DNA of 42,695 nt from Chitinophagaceae bacterium (GTDB taxonomy: Bacteria > Bacteroidota > Bacteroidia > Chitinophagales > Chitinophagaceae), in the NCBI GenBank assembly GCA_016720745.1, contig JADKKA010000008.1, forward strand, positions 1 to 42,695, read 5' to 3'. Position 1 is the first letter of the stretch. Each line of letters starts with the position of its first letter. Both the position numbers and the translations under genes were made by a program. The notes beneath the pieces were generated by a model. It made no database searches. It had not been told where the DNA came from and was given only the letters and a program-made list of their open reading frames with translations. Shown here piece by piece: positions 1 to 8,475 of this stretch.

Positions 1-633
1 CCATAACCAGTTCTGGAATGGGGCCGGTGTAGTCATGAATCTTTTAAATGTGAATGGTTGTGCTGCCATTACATTCCGCATCTTCTGTTGTATTACCAAT
101 TTATTGCTGATACAATAACCTGTGTACAAAAGGCTGGCAGACAGTCCGCTGATATAAATAATTTTCCGGATCCGATGCTGTTTGTAAAAAAGCAATAATA
201 AAAATGCAATACCCGGGAAAAAAGAGAAAAAAGGATCTGCCACAAAGATCACATTGAATGCCACTCTTCGGCTATCAAATGGTTCAAACCAGCCCGTTCC
301 ATAGTTATTTAATGCATCCAGTAAAAGATGCAGTCCTCCTGCCAATAAAAATAATAACAACCAATGACGATATGAAATAGCTCCTTTTTTAATGAAATGC
401 CGGAATAGCAGAGCCAGTAGGGGGCTTATGATCAGTAAAAAAAAGAAAGAATGGGTGATTCCCCTGTGCGCAAAAAGATTATCTGTTGTGTCGAGCCAGA
501 AAGCGGCCAGAAAATCTATATCCGGCAGGCTATGTGCCAGTATACCGATCAGCATCGCTTTTTTCCCAAGCTGTTTTCCAGCCATCGCTTCGCCGAGACA
601 TGCACCCAGGGCAATATGTGTAATGCTATCCAA
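1..633 (-). CDS. YdjM-like membrane-bound metal-dependent hydrolase (partial, runs off left edge)
   Basis: I read this on the reverse strand as an open frame of 211 codons that continues beyond position 1. The start is a TTG at 631-633, giving MDSITHIALGACLGEA, which is how this family (Pfam 04307, LexA-regulated YdjM type) normally begins. There is no ATG between it and an in-frame TGA 12 bases upstream. Visible family motifs are LAHSLPDIDF, FAHRGITHSF and LHLLLDALNNYG, whose His and Asp residues are the presumed metal ligands. Several hydrophobic segments indicate a polytopic inner-membrane protein. The substrate is unknown for the family. It lies downstream of the oxidase cluster in the same direction but behind a 220-base gap, so it is probably separately expressed. 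The C-terminus is not visible. Confidence 0.75.
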   Translation of the reverse strand, partial: MDSITHIALGACLGEAMAGKQLGKKAMLIGILAHSLPDIDFLAAFWLDTTDNLFAHRGITHSFFFLLIISPLLALLFRHFIKKGAISYRHWLLLFLLAGGLHLLLDALNNYGTGWFEPFDSRRVAFNVIFVADPFFSFFPGIAFLLLLFYKQHRIRKIIYISGLSASLLYTGYCISNKLVIQQKMRNVMAAQPFTFKRFMTTPAPFQNWLW

Positions 634-852
634 TGTATTATTTCATGTACCGGTAATAACCAGAACCGGTGAATTTTATCCCTTAGCAATAATACAGTTT
701 ACAGGATCAATTTATACTGATCATTGCTAATAGTTGATTGAACTTTTTCCGGTATATATATACAAGCTAGTTCATTTCCATTGATCAGCGGATCAGGAAA
801 TACGATAAAGCTTCAGAAGTTTGAAACTGTTCAGAAGAGGCTTTAGCCGGTT

Positions 853-1434
853 TTAATAATAGGGGCTGATCATCCAATACACCAATACTCCTGTAACGGC
901 TACATAAAACCATATCGGCCAGGTAATACGGGCCAGTTTTTTATGACGGGCATAATCACCGGTGAGGGCCCGGTAGGCTGTAAAAAGAATAAAAGGGAGA
1001 ATGATACCAGCCAGCGGTATATGTGTTCCTAAAATGATATAATAGATGATCCGGCTATTGCCCACCGCTGTCTTTTCCAATGCGTCTACTGTGCCATCAT
1101 GGTTAAGATCACCAAAACGGGTTTCGCCTGCAAACAAATGGTGACAAATATAACTGAGCAGGAAGAGCAGGGAAAGGACCATGGCCGCCAGCATGATATT
1201 GCGGTGCAGTACCTGTTTATCCTGTTTTATAGCCAGCAATGCGAGGATCAATGCGATTGCCACCAGGGAATTGATAACAGCATTGGCTTTGGCAAAAAGG
1301 TGTACATCAAAACCCAGGTCCACTTTTAGCTGAACTCTTCCCAACAGTACAACTGCAATAAAAACGATAGCGGAAAATCCAAGTATCAGCCAGTTGGCTT
1401 TTTTGTCATTCTTTTTCCAGGTGGCCTGCAACAT
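853..1434 (-). CDS. DUF420 membrane protein (CtaM/YozB-like oxidase assembly factor)
   Basis: This is a 193-residue protein with five or so hydrophobic helices and scattered conserved histidines (ICHHLF around residue 97, GTHIPLAG around 136), typical of DUF420. The Firmicute relative CtaM is needed for heme-A oxidase maturation. A similar role in cytochrome oxidase assembly is inferred here, and position as the last gene of the oxidase cluster supports it. The ATG is 3 bases after the sco stop codon, implying translational coupling. A loop DLNHDGTVDALEK around residues 110-122 resembles a Ca-binding EF-hand/dockerin-type loop (DxNxDGxxDxxE). This is unusual inside a membrane protein, but I recall it as common in Bacteroidota versions. 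Confidence 0.8.
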   Translation of the reverse strand: MLQATWKKNDKKANWLILGFSAIVFIAVVLLGRVQLKVDLGFDVHLFAKANAVINSLVAIALILALLAIKQDKQVLHRNIMLAAMVLSLLFLLSYICHHLFAGETRFGDLNHDGTVDALEKTAVGNSRIIYYIILGTHIPLAGIILPFILFTAYRALTGDYARHKKLARITWPIWFYVAVTGVLVYWMISPYY

Positions 1435-1437
1435 GAT

Positions 1438-2235
1438 TTATTGTTTTTTTCGAATAACGAACAGTAACAGGCCAACCCCAAAGATGGCCAGCAGGAAAAC
1501 AACTGCGATCAATTGTAGTTTACCGGCGAAGAAACTTTTTCTGGCAGGATCTTTTTCCATGGTCAGCAATACCAGGTCGGAGGAGAGCCGGGAGAGAGAG
1601 GCAGAATCAAGTCCATCGTAAAATCCGCGGACATGTCTGCTACTGTCGATAAGGATAAATTTATCACTGTGAATAAAACTGGTATCCACTCCTTCTCCCG
1701 TCCTGCAGGCCTACTTTCATTTCATTCAGAGCCAGGTCATAAATTTCCTGTTTATTACCGGTCAGTAACCACCATTGATCGGGATTGATCTGAAAGCGAT
1801 CTGCCCAGCCTTTCAGTCGGGATACTGAATCTCTTTCCGGATCGATACTGAAAGAAATAAAATGAACAAAATGGTTGGACCGGTCACCTACTCTTTTTCC
1901 ATTGTGAATGGATTCGGCGAGTCTTTTCATATTGCGGGTCATCCCCGGGCAAATGGTCGGGCAACGGGTAAAAAATAAATCAGCGATCACGATTTTTCCT
2001 TTGAGATCATCCCAGGTAATCGTTTTGCCTTCCTGATTGGTGAGTTTAAAGTCTTTGATTTTATGCCATACTGTATCGGATTGCCGTTTTCCTCTTTTCA
2101 CCACTTCCTGAACGGTGTCGGCAAAAAATGGCGGGGCATGACAATGGCCGTTTCACTTTTATCCTTGACGACAAAATAGGCCACCAGGGGTAACAGGAGG
2201 GCCAGCATGACCGCATATAGGGCTCTTTTATTCAC
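1438..2235 (-). CDS. SCO1/SenC family copper chaperone (two frameshifts as sequenced)
   Basis: SCO proteins are membrane-anchored thioredoxin-fold proteins that deliver copper to the CuA site of Cox2. The gene is spread over three frames. A GTG start at 2233-2235 opens MNKRALYAVMLALLL, a signal anchor. The middle frame carries the redox/copper motif CPTICPG, and the last frame carries DTSFIHSDKF with the third copper ligand His, then a C-terminal membrane helix ending in VIRKKQ. One base seems to be missing in the A6 run at 2123-2128 (a seventh A restores MPRHFFADTVQEVV). One seems to be extra in the CCC at 1697-1699 (removal gives DGEGVDTSF). With both corrections the protein is about 265 residues and has every SCO signature. 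It sits between cox4 and DUF420. Confidence 0.85.
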
Positions 2236-2335
2236 AGATTCACTTTTGAAAACAGGTTCCGAAAAAAAACCATTAAACCTATTACCTTAACAGGTAAGCG
2301 GCTTAATGGTTCCTGATTGGTTAAACTGTTATAGG

Positions 2336-2830
2336 TTATTCCTTTCCGCTTTTTTCTGCAGGTGCTGCTTCATGCTTTTCTCCGTGATGCTTGCTGGGCA
2401 TTGTTGATTCCTTAAAATAAGGATCGTACTGGTTCCGGAGTTTCTTATAGGAATTACCATCTGCAATAAAAGCGATGATAAACCATACAAAGAGGAGCAG
2501 GGGTACAACGATCGTCATGATCATATTCCTGATTTCATCACCCAGGTGCATGAATACAGAAACAATATAAAAGGCCTTGGCCAGGGTAAGGATACAAACA
2601 ACCCCTTTGAACATCAGCACCAGCAGGTCGCTGGGATTAGGTCCTTTGTGGATAGTATAGATCGCAAGACCGATCGCCAGCTCGATAACTGTGATGATAG
2701 AAAGAAGGATCGTGGTCTTTCTTACTTTTTTTCTGAATATCGCATCATCAGCATGCCCGTGATGAACACTTACTTCCGGGTAAGCTGCTGAGGATGAAAT
2801 ACTCTTTGTCGGATCATAATGACTACTCAT
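2336..2830 (-). CDS. cytochrome c oxidase subunit IV family protein
   Basis: This 164-residue protein has three predicted membrane helices: residues about 38-58 (LLSIITVIELAIGLAIYTI), 68-88 (LVLMFKGVVCILTLAKAFYI) and 105-123. It matches the prokaryotic Cox4 (CtaF-like) family, including the AKAFYIVSVFMHLGDE stretch. The small subunit packs against Cox1/Cox3 and stabilises the oxidase. Both tails are His-rich (EVSVHHGHAD near the N-terminus, KHHGEKHE near the C-terminus). It follows the two cox3 genes in the same direction, consistent with an oxidase structural role. Confidence 0.85.
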   Translation of the reverse strand: MSSHYDPTKSISSSAAYPEVSVHHGHADDAIFRKKVRKTTILLSIITVIELAIGLAIYTIHKGPNPSDLLVLMFKGVVCILTLAKAFYIVSVFMHLGDEIRNMIMTIVVPLLLFVWFIIAFIADGNSYKKLRNQYDPYFKESTMPSKHHGEKHEAAPAEKSGKE

Positions 2831-2852
2831 AATCTATATAGTTCAAAAATTA

Positions 2853-3752
2853 TCAAATAAGGTAAAAACAGAGGAACACGAATACCCAAACGAGGTCTAC
2901 AAAGTGCCAGTACAAACCTGCTTTTTCGATCATCAGGTAATGTCCTCTTTGTTCAAATACTCCTTTCTGTGCCATGATCAGCATCACGATATTAATCACG
3001 ACTCCGGAGAATACGTGGAATCCATGGAAACCGGTGATTCCAAAGAAATAACCGCCGAAGGCGATCGGACCTTTTTCACGGATATGTGCATGGGCCACAT
3101 CCACTATTCCGGCTAATTGAGAAGATGACATTTTCTCAAGTGATTCCACACTGGCTGCTGCCATTCCCTGTTTGGGGAATTCATGTGCCAGGTGTACAAG
3201 GGTTTCATGGGAGGAAGTTGCCAGGGCTGATTGTGCCAGGGCCGGATCTGCCAGCTCACCCCATGGATTTCCACCCATATTCTGACCAATCATATCGATA
3301 TACATCTTGCCATCTATTGTTGTGGCTAATACTGCATGTTCACCGGTAATCAGGTGATGCCATTCCCAGGCCTGACAGCCAAGGAAGGCCAGTCCGCCAA
3401 CGATGGTCCAGGCAATCCATTTAACTACTCCGTTTTTATCTCCCTTATGCCCGGCATGTACGGCCAGTACCATGGTCACCGAACTGATGATCAGGATAAA
3501 GGTCATCACACTCACAAAGGCCAGTGGCAGATTCGCATGACCGGCTCCCGGGAAGGCGTTAAACACCACGTTGGGATCGGGCCAGAAATTCTGGCTGAAA
3601 CGGATAGTGCCATAGGAAATCAAAAAGGCGCCAAATGTAAAGGCATCACTCATCAGGAAATACCACATCATCAATTTGCCGTATTCCAGGTTGAATGGGC
3701 TTTTACCGCCGCTCCACCATTTGGTTTGATGTACTGTTGATTGTGTTGACAT
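2853..3752 (-). CDS. ctaE: cytochrome c oxidase subunit III (first downstream copy in window coordinates, long form)
   Basis: This 299-residue membrane protein of the heme-copper oxidase subunit III family has the typical KLMMWYFLMSDAFTFGAF, GCQAWEWHH, ITGFHGFHVFSG and final GLYWHFVDLVWVFVF motifs. Residues about 135-215 form a long polar insertion between helices (GKMYIDMIGQNMGG through EKMSSSQLAGIV), so it is longer than the roughly 200-residue neighbour at 3799-4409. Subunit III supports proton uptake and stability of Cox1. The two cox3 genes in tandem are usual in Bacteroidota ACIII-oxidase clusters, as I recall them. The ORF is intact. Confidence 0.9.
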   Translation of the reverse strand: MSTQSTVHQTKWWSGGKSPFNLEYGKLMMWYFLMSDAFTFGAFLISYGTIRFSQNFWPDPNVVFNAFPGAGHANLPLAFVSVMTFILIISSVTMVLAVHAGHKGDKNGVVKWIAWTIVGGLAFLGCQAWEWHHLITGEHAVLATTIDGKMYIDMIGQNMGGNPWGELADPALAQSALATSSHETLVHLAHEFPKQGMAAASVESLEKMSSSQLAGIVDVAHAHIREKGPIAFGGYFFGITGFHGFHVFSGVVINIVMLIMAQKGVFEQRGHYLMIEKAGLYWHFVDLVWVFVFLCFYLI

Positions 3753-3798
3753 AACTATTTATAAAAAATCAAGAAACAATTCAATCGCGGTTTCTTTC

Positions 3799-4409
3799 TC
3801 ACCCAATCAGCACAAAGAAGACCAGCAGGTACAACCACAACAGGTCCACAAAATGCCAGTAGGTGGCGGCCACTTCTACGGGTACTGAACTATAATTTTG
3901 CTCCGGCCGATAAAGGCTTTTACAAACATTACCACGAGTGCGATGACACCACCAGCTACGTGCAGGGCATGCAATCCAAAGATCACATAGAGAAACTGGC
4001 CTGCGCCACCTCCTTTGAATGTGATCCCCTGATCATTCCACAATTGCTGGAAACCCAGCCATTGCATCAGCACGAAAGCAATACCGAGGATCAGGGTTAA
4101 CCCCACCAGCATGCGGTATTGCTGCATGTACCTTTGTTTAAAAGAGCGAAGTGCCAGCTGGATGGTCAGGCTGCTCAGCAGGATAGCGGCAGTTGATCCC
4201 CAGAATATTTTTGGCACTGCTACCGGCACCCAGGTGCTCTGATTGCTTTTCACAATAAAAGCACTTGTCAAGCCGGCAAACATCATCACGATACTTCCAA
4301 TGGCCACCCATAAGGTAAACTTATGAGGGTGCATTCTTTTTTTACCCTTATCCCCTAAAGGGGGATTACTGGCATCTTTTATATTCACTTCACTTACCAT
4401 TTGCTTCAT
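3799..4409 (-). CDS. cytochrome c oxidase subunit III, short form (one frameshift as sequenced)
   Basis: This second subunit III-like protein is about 200 residues long. As read, the frame stops at 3876 after KAFIGRSK. The expected family C-terminus, VEVAATYWHFVDLLWLYLLV ending at a TGA at 3799-3801, lies in the next frame. Adding one base to the TTTT at 3896-3899 joins them as GRSKNYSSVPVEVAATYWH. Five helices are visible, with the conserved LHALHVAGGV motif before the break. Near the N-terminus the coding sequence contains a CCCCTAAAGGGGG palindrome (4344-4366), encoding NPPLGDKG. That looks like an in-frame insertion of a dispersed repeat. The upstream neighbour is ctaB. Confidence 0.85.
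4344..4366. repeat. CCCCTAAAGGGGG palindromic repeat inside cox3
   Basis: A short palindrome (TCCCCTAAAGGGGGA core at 4351-4365) sits in frame near the 5' end of the short cox3 gene. Related copies occur at 15814-15840, 15918-15950 and, more diverged, 21481-21507, so it belongs to a dispersed family in this window. Confidence 0.6.
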
Positions 4410-4472
4410 TCAATCTCCATACAGATTTCTGATCCACTTTTTTCAGCATGATAATGCTTAAGCTCCTGCTGT

Positions 4473-5354
4473 TCAGATTTTGCTTAATAACCAGGCCAGC
4501 ATCACCACGGGCAGGTATAAATAGCTTCCAAACATCACTTTTCTGGCTGATCCTACATCCATCTTTTTATACAATACCATACAACGCATGATCATAAAAG
4601 CATTGGCCAGTAGCACCAGACCCAGACTGATTAAACCTGCAGTATCCTCATACGTGCAGATTCCGGTATAGTAGGGTGCCAGTGTTACCGGGACCAGCAA
4701 CAATGAATACAACACTGTTTGCAATGCCGTGAACTTTGTTGGTCCTTCTTCAGCAGGTAATAATTTAAATCCTACGGAAGAATAATCCCTGTGTGCTACC
4801 CAGGCAATGGCCCAGAAATGCGGGAACTGCCAGAAGAACTGAAAAGCAAACAGTATCCAGCCTCCGAGCGTCAGCGCATTATCTCCGGCTGCCCAACCGA
4901 TCAAACAGGGCAGGGCCCCGGGTACTGCACCCGCCAATACGGCAATTGAATTGACTTTCTTCAAAGGCGTATAGATGAATGCATACAGGAACAAACTGAA
5001 AGCAGCCAGTCCGGCCGCCAGCCAGTTAAAAAAATAACCCAGGATAAAAACTCCTGCGGCTCCGGTGACGATAGAAAATATCCATCCTTCCGTGACACTC
5101 ATCCTTCCTGATGCTACCGGCCTTTTGGCGGTTCGCTTCATTTGGGCATCTGTGTCTTTTTCAACTACCTGGTTGATGGCATTGGCACTTCCTGTTACCA
5201 GCATCCCACCTGCAAAGAGCAAGAGTATCATTCGCCAGAAGTCCACATAGTTTTCCGACCCTTTGGTCAGTGCAAAACTCATGATACTGCTGAACACCAC
5301 CATGATACTCAGCGAAGGCTTGATCAGTAATAAATAGTCCTTTATCTTCTTCAT
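4473..5354 (-). CDS. ctaB: protoheme IX farnesyltransferase (heme O synthase)
   Basis: This 293-residue UbiA-superfamily prenyltransferase has about nine membrane helices. It would attach a farnesyl group from farnesyl diphosphate to heme B to make heme O, the precursor of the heme A used by the aa3 oxidase. The prenyl-diphosphate/Mg motif is seen as NAINQVVEKDTDAQMKRT (residues about 58-75), followed by RPVASGRMS. The second conserved stretch is FWQFPHFWAIAW with HRDYSSVGFKLLP. It lies between cox1 and the cox3 genes. The next enzyme, heme A synthase (CtaA), is not in this window and must be encoded elsewhere. Confidence 0.93.
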   Translation of the reverse strand: MKKIKDYLLLIKPSLSIMVVFSSIMSFALTKGSENYVDFWRMILLLFAGGMLVTGSANAINQVVEKDTDAQMKRTAKRPVASGRMSVTEGWIFSIVTGAAGVFILGYFFNWLAAGLAAFSLFLYAFIYTPLKKVNSIAVLAGAVPGALPCLIGWAAGDNALTLGGWILFAFQFFWQFPHFWAIAWVAHRDYSSVGFKLLPAEEGPTKFTALQTVLYSLLLVPVTLAPYYTGICTYEDTAGLISLGLVLLANAFMIMRCMVLYKKMDVGSARKVMFGSYLYLPVVMLAWLLSKI

Positions 5355-5458
5355 TTCGCCTTCGCAATCTTTTATAAGAACAAAGTCCCGGGAAATTTTC
5401 TCCGGAATAAATCCGGTTCAACAGAGGTTTGATGCCCCCTGCTCAATTTCCCTTCTAT

Positions 5459-7270
5459 TTAATGCTTGCTTTCATGTTCACCCACCGGTTCGGTCTGCGG
5501 AATGAAATCTCTTCCATCCTTACCGTAATCATAAGGCCAGCGATGTACTTCAGGAATTTCGCCATCCCAGTTACCATGACCTGGTCTGATCGGTGTGGTC
5601 CATTCCAGCGTATTGGCTCCCCATGGATTTGGAGTGGTTACTTTTCTTCCTTTGAAAATAGAATAGAAGAAGTTGAACACAAACATCAGCTGAACAGCAA
5701 ATACGATGATGGAAACAACGGTGATCATTTTATCCAGATCGCCAAACTGGGAGAAAGAAACCCAGCTGCTCTTATCGAGGTAACGACGGGGCATACCAGC
5801 CAGACCCTGATAGTGCATGGGCCAGAAAATCAGGTAAGCACCGATTAATGTTACCCAGAAATGAATATATCCCAGTGTATTATTCAGGTAGCGGCCAAAC
5901 ATTTTCGGGAACCAGTGGTACACACCGGCAAACATGCCGAACATGGAGGCCACACCCATTACAATGTGGAAGTGGGCCACCACAAACATGGTATCATGCA
6001 GATGGATATCAATGGTAGAGTTACCGAGGAAGATACCGGTGAGACCACCAGAGATAAACAGGCTCACAAAACCAATAGCGAAAAGCGTACCCACGGTGAA
6101 TCTGATATTACCTCTCCAGAGTGTGGTCAGCCAGTTGAATACTTTGATGGCCGAGGGCACCGCAATCAATAGCGTTAGTAGTACAAAGATGGATCCCAGG
6201 AATGGATTCAATCCCGTTACGAACATATGGTGCGCCCACACGAGGAAGGCCAGGATACAAATAGCAAATAAGGATCCCAGCATCGCCATATAACCAAAGA
6301 TGGGTTTGCGGCTGTTAACCGATAGTATCTCAGACACCATACCCATGGCTGGTAAAAGAATGATATATACTTCCGGGTGACCCAGGAACCAGAACAGGTG
6401 CTGGAAGAGGATGGCACTACCGCCTTCATTGGGCAGGATTTCACCATTCACTACGATATCACTCAGGAAGAAGCTGGTACCGAGGTTGCGGTCGAATAAT
6501 AAAAGGATCGCACCGGAAAGCAGTACAGGGAAGGATAATACACCCAGTACAGCGGTAAAGAACATTGCCCACATGGTCAATGGCATCCGGGTCATGCTCA
6601 TTCCTTTGGTCCGCATGTTCAGGATGGTAGAGATATAGTTCAAACCTCCCAAGAGGGAAGACACAATAAAGAGCGCCATACTGATCAGCCAGAGATCCAT
6701 CCCCAGTTTGGAGCCATCAGAAGCCTGCCCCAATGCACTTAGCGGCGGATAAACCGTCCATCCACCTGAAGCCGGTCCGGTAGTGATAAACAATGAAGAG
6801 AACATCACTACACTGGCCAGGAAGAAGAACCAGTAAGAAAGCATATTCAGGAAGGGAGAAGCCATATCGCGGGCACCGATCTGCAGGGGAATCAGCAGGT
6901 TCGCAAAGGTTCCGCTCAGGCCGGCAGTCAATACAAAGAATACGAGTACAGTACCGTGGATGGTTACCAGGGCATAGTAAAACTCAGGCTGAATTTGTCC
7001 GCCCTTGGCCCATTTACCGAAAATTGTTTCCAGAATCGGAAAACTCTGGTCGGGGTAACCCAGTTGTAAACGGAACAGTACGGAGAACAATCCACCAATG
7101 ATGGCCCAAATGATACCGGTAATCAGGAACTGTTTACCGATGGTTTTATGGTCCATACTGAAGATGTACTTCGAAATAAATGTTTCGTTGTGGTGATGCA
7201 CATGGTGCTCATCATGGTGCACTTCATGTGTAGTAGCCACTTCCGGATGTACATGCATTGCTGCGCTCAT
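5459..7270 (-). CDS. ctaD: cytochrome c oxidase subunit I (aa3-type, heme-copper oxidase)
   Basis: This 603-residue catalytic subunit has twelve or so helices. Visible ligands are His105 (TIHGTVLVFF, low-spin heme a), His298 and the cross-linked Tyr302 (GHPEVY, CuB), His347-His348 (CuB), and His433 and His435 (VAHFHIVMG, hemes a3 and a). The Glu300 in GHPEVY places it in the A1 class with a D-channel glutamate. It reduces O2 to water and pumps protons. The N-terminus is strikingly His-rich, with about ten His among the first 27 residues (HVHPE, HEVHHDEHHVHHH), which is not part of the core fold. It sits directly after cox2 and is intact. Confidence 0.96.
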   Translation of the reverse strand: MSAAMHVHPEVATTHEVHHDEHHVHHHNETFISKYIFSMDHKTIGKQFLITGIIWAIIGGLFSVLFRLQLGYPDQSFPILETIFGKWAKGGQIQPEFYYALVTIHGTVLVFFVLTAGLSGTFANLLIPLQIGARDMASPFLNMLSYWFFFLASVVMFSSLFITTGPASGGWTVYPPLSALGQASDGSKLGMDLWLISMALFIVSSLLGGLNYISTILNMRTKGMSMTRMPLTMWAMFFTAVLGVLSFPVLLSGAILLLFDRNLGTSFFLSDIVVNGEILPNEGGSAILFQHLFWFLGHPEVYIILLPAMGMVSEILSVNSRKPIFGYMAMLGSLFAICILAFLVWAHHMFVTGLNPFLGSIFVLLTLLIAVPSAIKVFNWLTTLWRGNIRFTVGTLFAIGFVSLFISGGLTGIFLGNSTIDIHLHDTMFVVAHFHIVMGVASMFGMFAGVYHWFPKMFGRYLNNTLGYIHFWVTLIGAYLIFWPMHYQGLAGMPRRYLDKSSWVSFSQFGDLDKMITVVSIIVFAVQLMFVFNFFYSIFKGRKVTTPNPWGANTLEWTTPIRPGHGNWDGEIPEVHRWPYDYGKDGRDFIPQTEPVGEHESKH

Positions 7271-7339
7271 AGTCTTTTTATTTTACTCGTCCCGCTGGGG
7301 TGCTTCAAACTTTATGATAAACGTTACAAACGTTTTTGA

Positions 7340-8389
7340 TTATTTGTTCATTACAGCTGCCACTGGTTTAGCAGCAGTAGTTGTATCCTTCGGCACTGCA
7401 GGCTTGCCTGCTTCCAATACCGTTGCATATTGAGGTTTTTTACCGGCCATCCAGGCATCAAATTCTTCCTGGGTTTCCACTATAATCGTTCCTCTCATAC
7501 CGGTATGGCCTTTTCCGCACATCTGGTCGCAGGAAATTTCGAATACGAATTTGTCGTTTCCTGTTTCCTCTTTCATTTGTTTGGTGGTCTTGGTCGGTGT
7601 AAACCACATGGTGGTGGGGATACCCGGTACCGCATCCATCTTCATCCTGAAATGAGCCAGTCCTACGTCATGAATCACATCTTTGGCACCGATGATCATT
7701 TTCACTGGTTTGTTTACCACGAGGTGAAGGTCTTCACCGGCGATATAGATATCATCATGATTGGCAGGATCTTCCCAGATTTGTCCGAGCGGATTGCCTT
7801 TTGCTTCATCTGTTTTCTTGAAATATTTTTTTCCGAATACGCCATCCTTACCCGGGTAGCGGTACTCCCATTTAAACTGGCTGCCAATTACTTCTACTTC
7901 CATGGCACCTTTGGGAGCTTTACCGGTGATTTTGAACCAGTAAAAGATACCAAAACCCACCAGTACGGTCAGGGTGATGGCAGGGATAACGGTCCAGATC
8001 AGTTCCAGTTTATTATTATGGGGGTAAAAGAATGGTTTGCGATTATCAGATTCCTGGTATTTAAAAGAGAACCAGAACAAAGCCACCTGGGTGATGATGA
8101 ATACCACAAAAGTCAGTGCGAGTGTGATGTACAGCATCCGGTCAACCAGTACCCCGTGATCGGAAGCAGGTGCGCCGAGGATCTTTCCTTTCAGTTTTTC
8201 ATTGCAATAATAAACGCCAATCAATCCTATAATCAGGAACATCAGCAGCATGAACGCATTGATTTTGTTCGACTGCTTGCGTGAACGTTCCTCCCCCCTC
8301 AGTACAGCCACGTACTCACTGGCCTTGGCTATCTGAAAAGTGATCAGGAAGCCCAGTACTAAAATCGCAACGATGAAAAATGTATGCAT
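7340..8389 (-). CDS. ctaC: cytochrome c oxidase subunit II (CuA subunit, no fused cytochrome c)
   Basis: This 349-residue protein has three N-terminal hydrophobic segments (residues about 3-20, 44-62, 86-108) plus one at 130-152, then a periplasmic cupredoxin domain. CuA ligands are His240 (DVIHDVGLAHF), Cys287, Cys291, His295 and Met298 (CDQMCGKGHTGM). The position that is Glu in many homologues is Gln289, where only the backbone carbonyl binds copper. The C-terminus ends in an Ala/Pro/Lys-rich tail with no CxxCH, so this is an aa3 rather than a caa3 enzyme. Electrons must therefore come from a separate cytochrome, most simply ActE or ActA of the adjacent ACIII. Confidence 0.95.
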   Translation of the reverse strand: MHTFFIVAILVLGFLITFQIAKASEYVAVLRGEERSRKQSNKINAFMLLMFLIIGLIGVYYCNEKLKGKILGAPASDHGVLVDRMLYITLALTFVVFIITQVALFWFSFKYQESDNRKPFFYPHNNKLELIWTVIPAITLTVLVGFGIFYWFKITGKAPKGAMEVEVIGSQFKWEYRYPGKDGVFGKKYFKKTDEAKGNPLGQIWEDPANHDDIYIAGEDLHLVVNKPVKMIIGAKDVIHDVGLAHFRMKMDAVPGIPTTMWFTPTKTTKQMKEETGNDKFVFEISCDQMCGKGHTGMRGTIIVETQEEFDAWMAGKKPQYATVLEAGKPAVPKDTTTAAKPVAAVMNK

Positions 8390-8475
8390 AACTGTTTATC
8401 TAAATGACAAATAATTAGGTTCTCGTTTCAACAGGTCATCCATTTGTCTGGTCCCAATAGTTACCAGACAAAAGC

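Noticed and set aside
392..730. Plus-strand ORF over the left-edge gene
   Set aside because: The opposite strand carries clear YdjM-family motifs over the same bases. The plus-strand translation has no recognisable features.
7430..8284. Long plus-strand ORF opposite cox2
   Set aside because: It is a shadow of the conserved Cox2 frame, including the CuA site on the minus strand.
7340..8389. caa3-type oxidase
   Set aside because: No CxxCH motif is present in Cox2.
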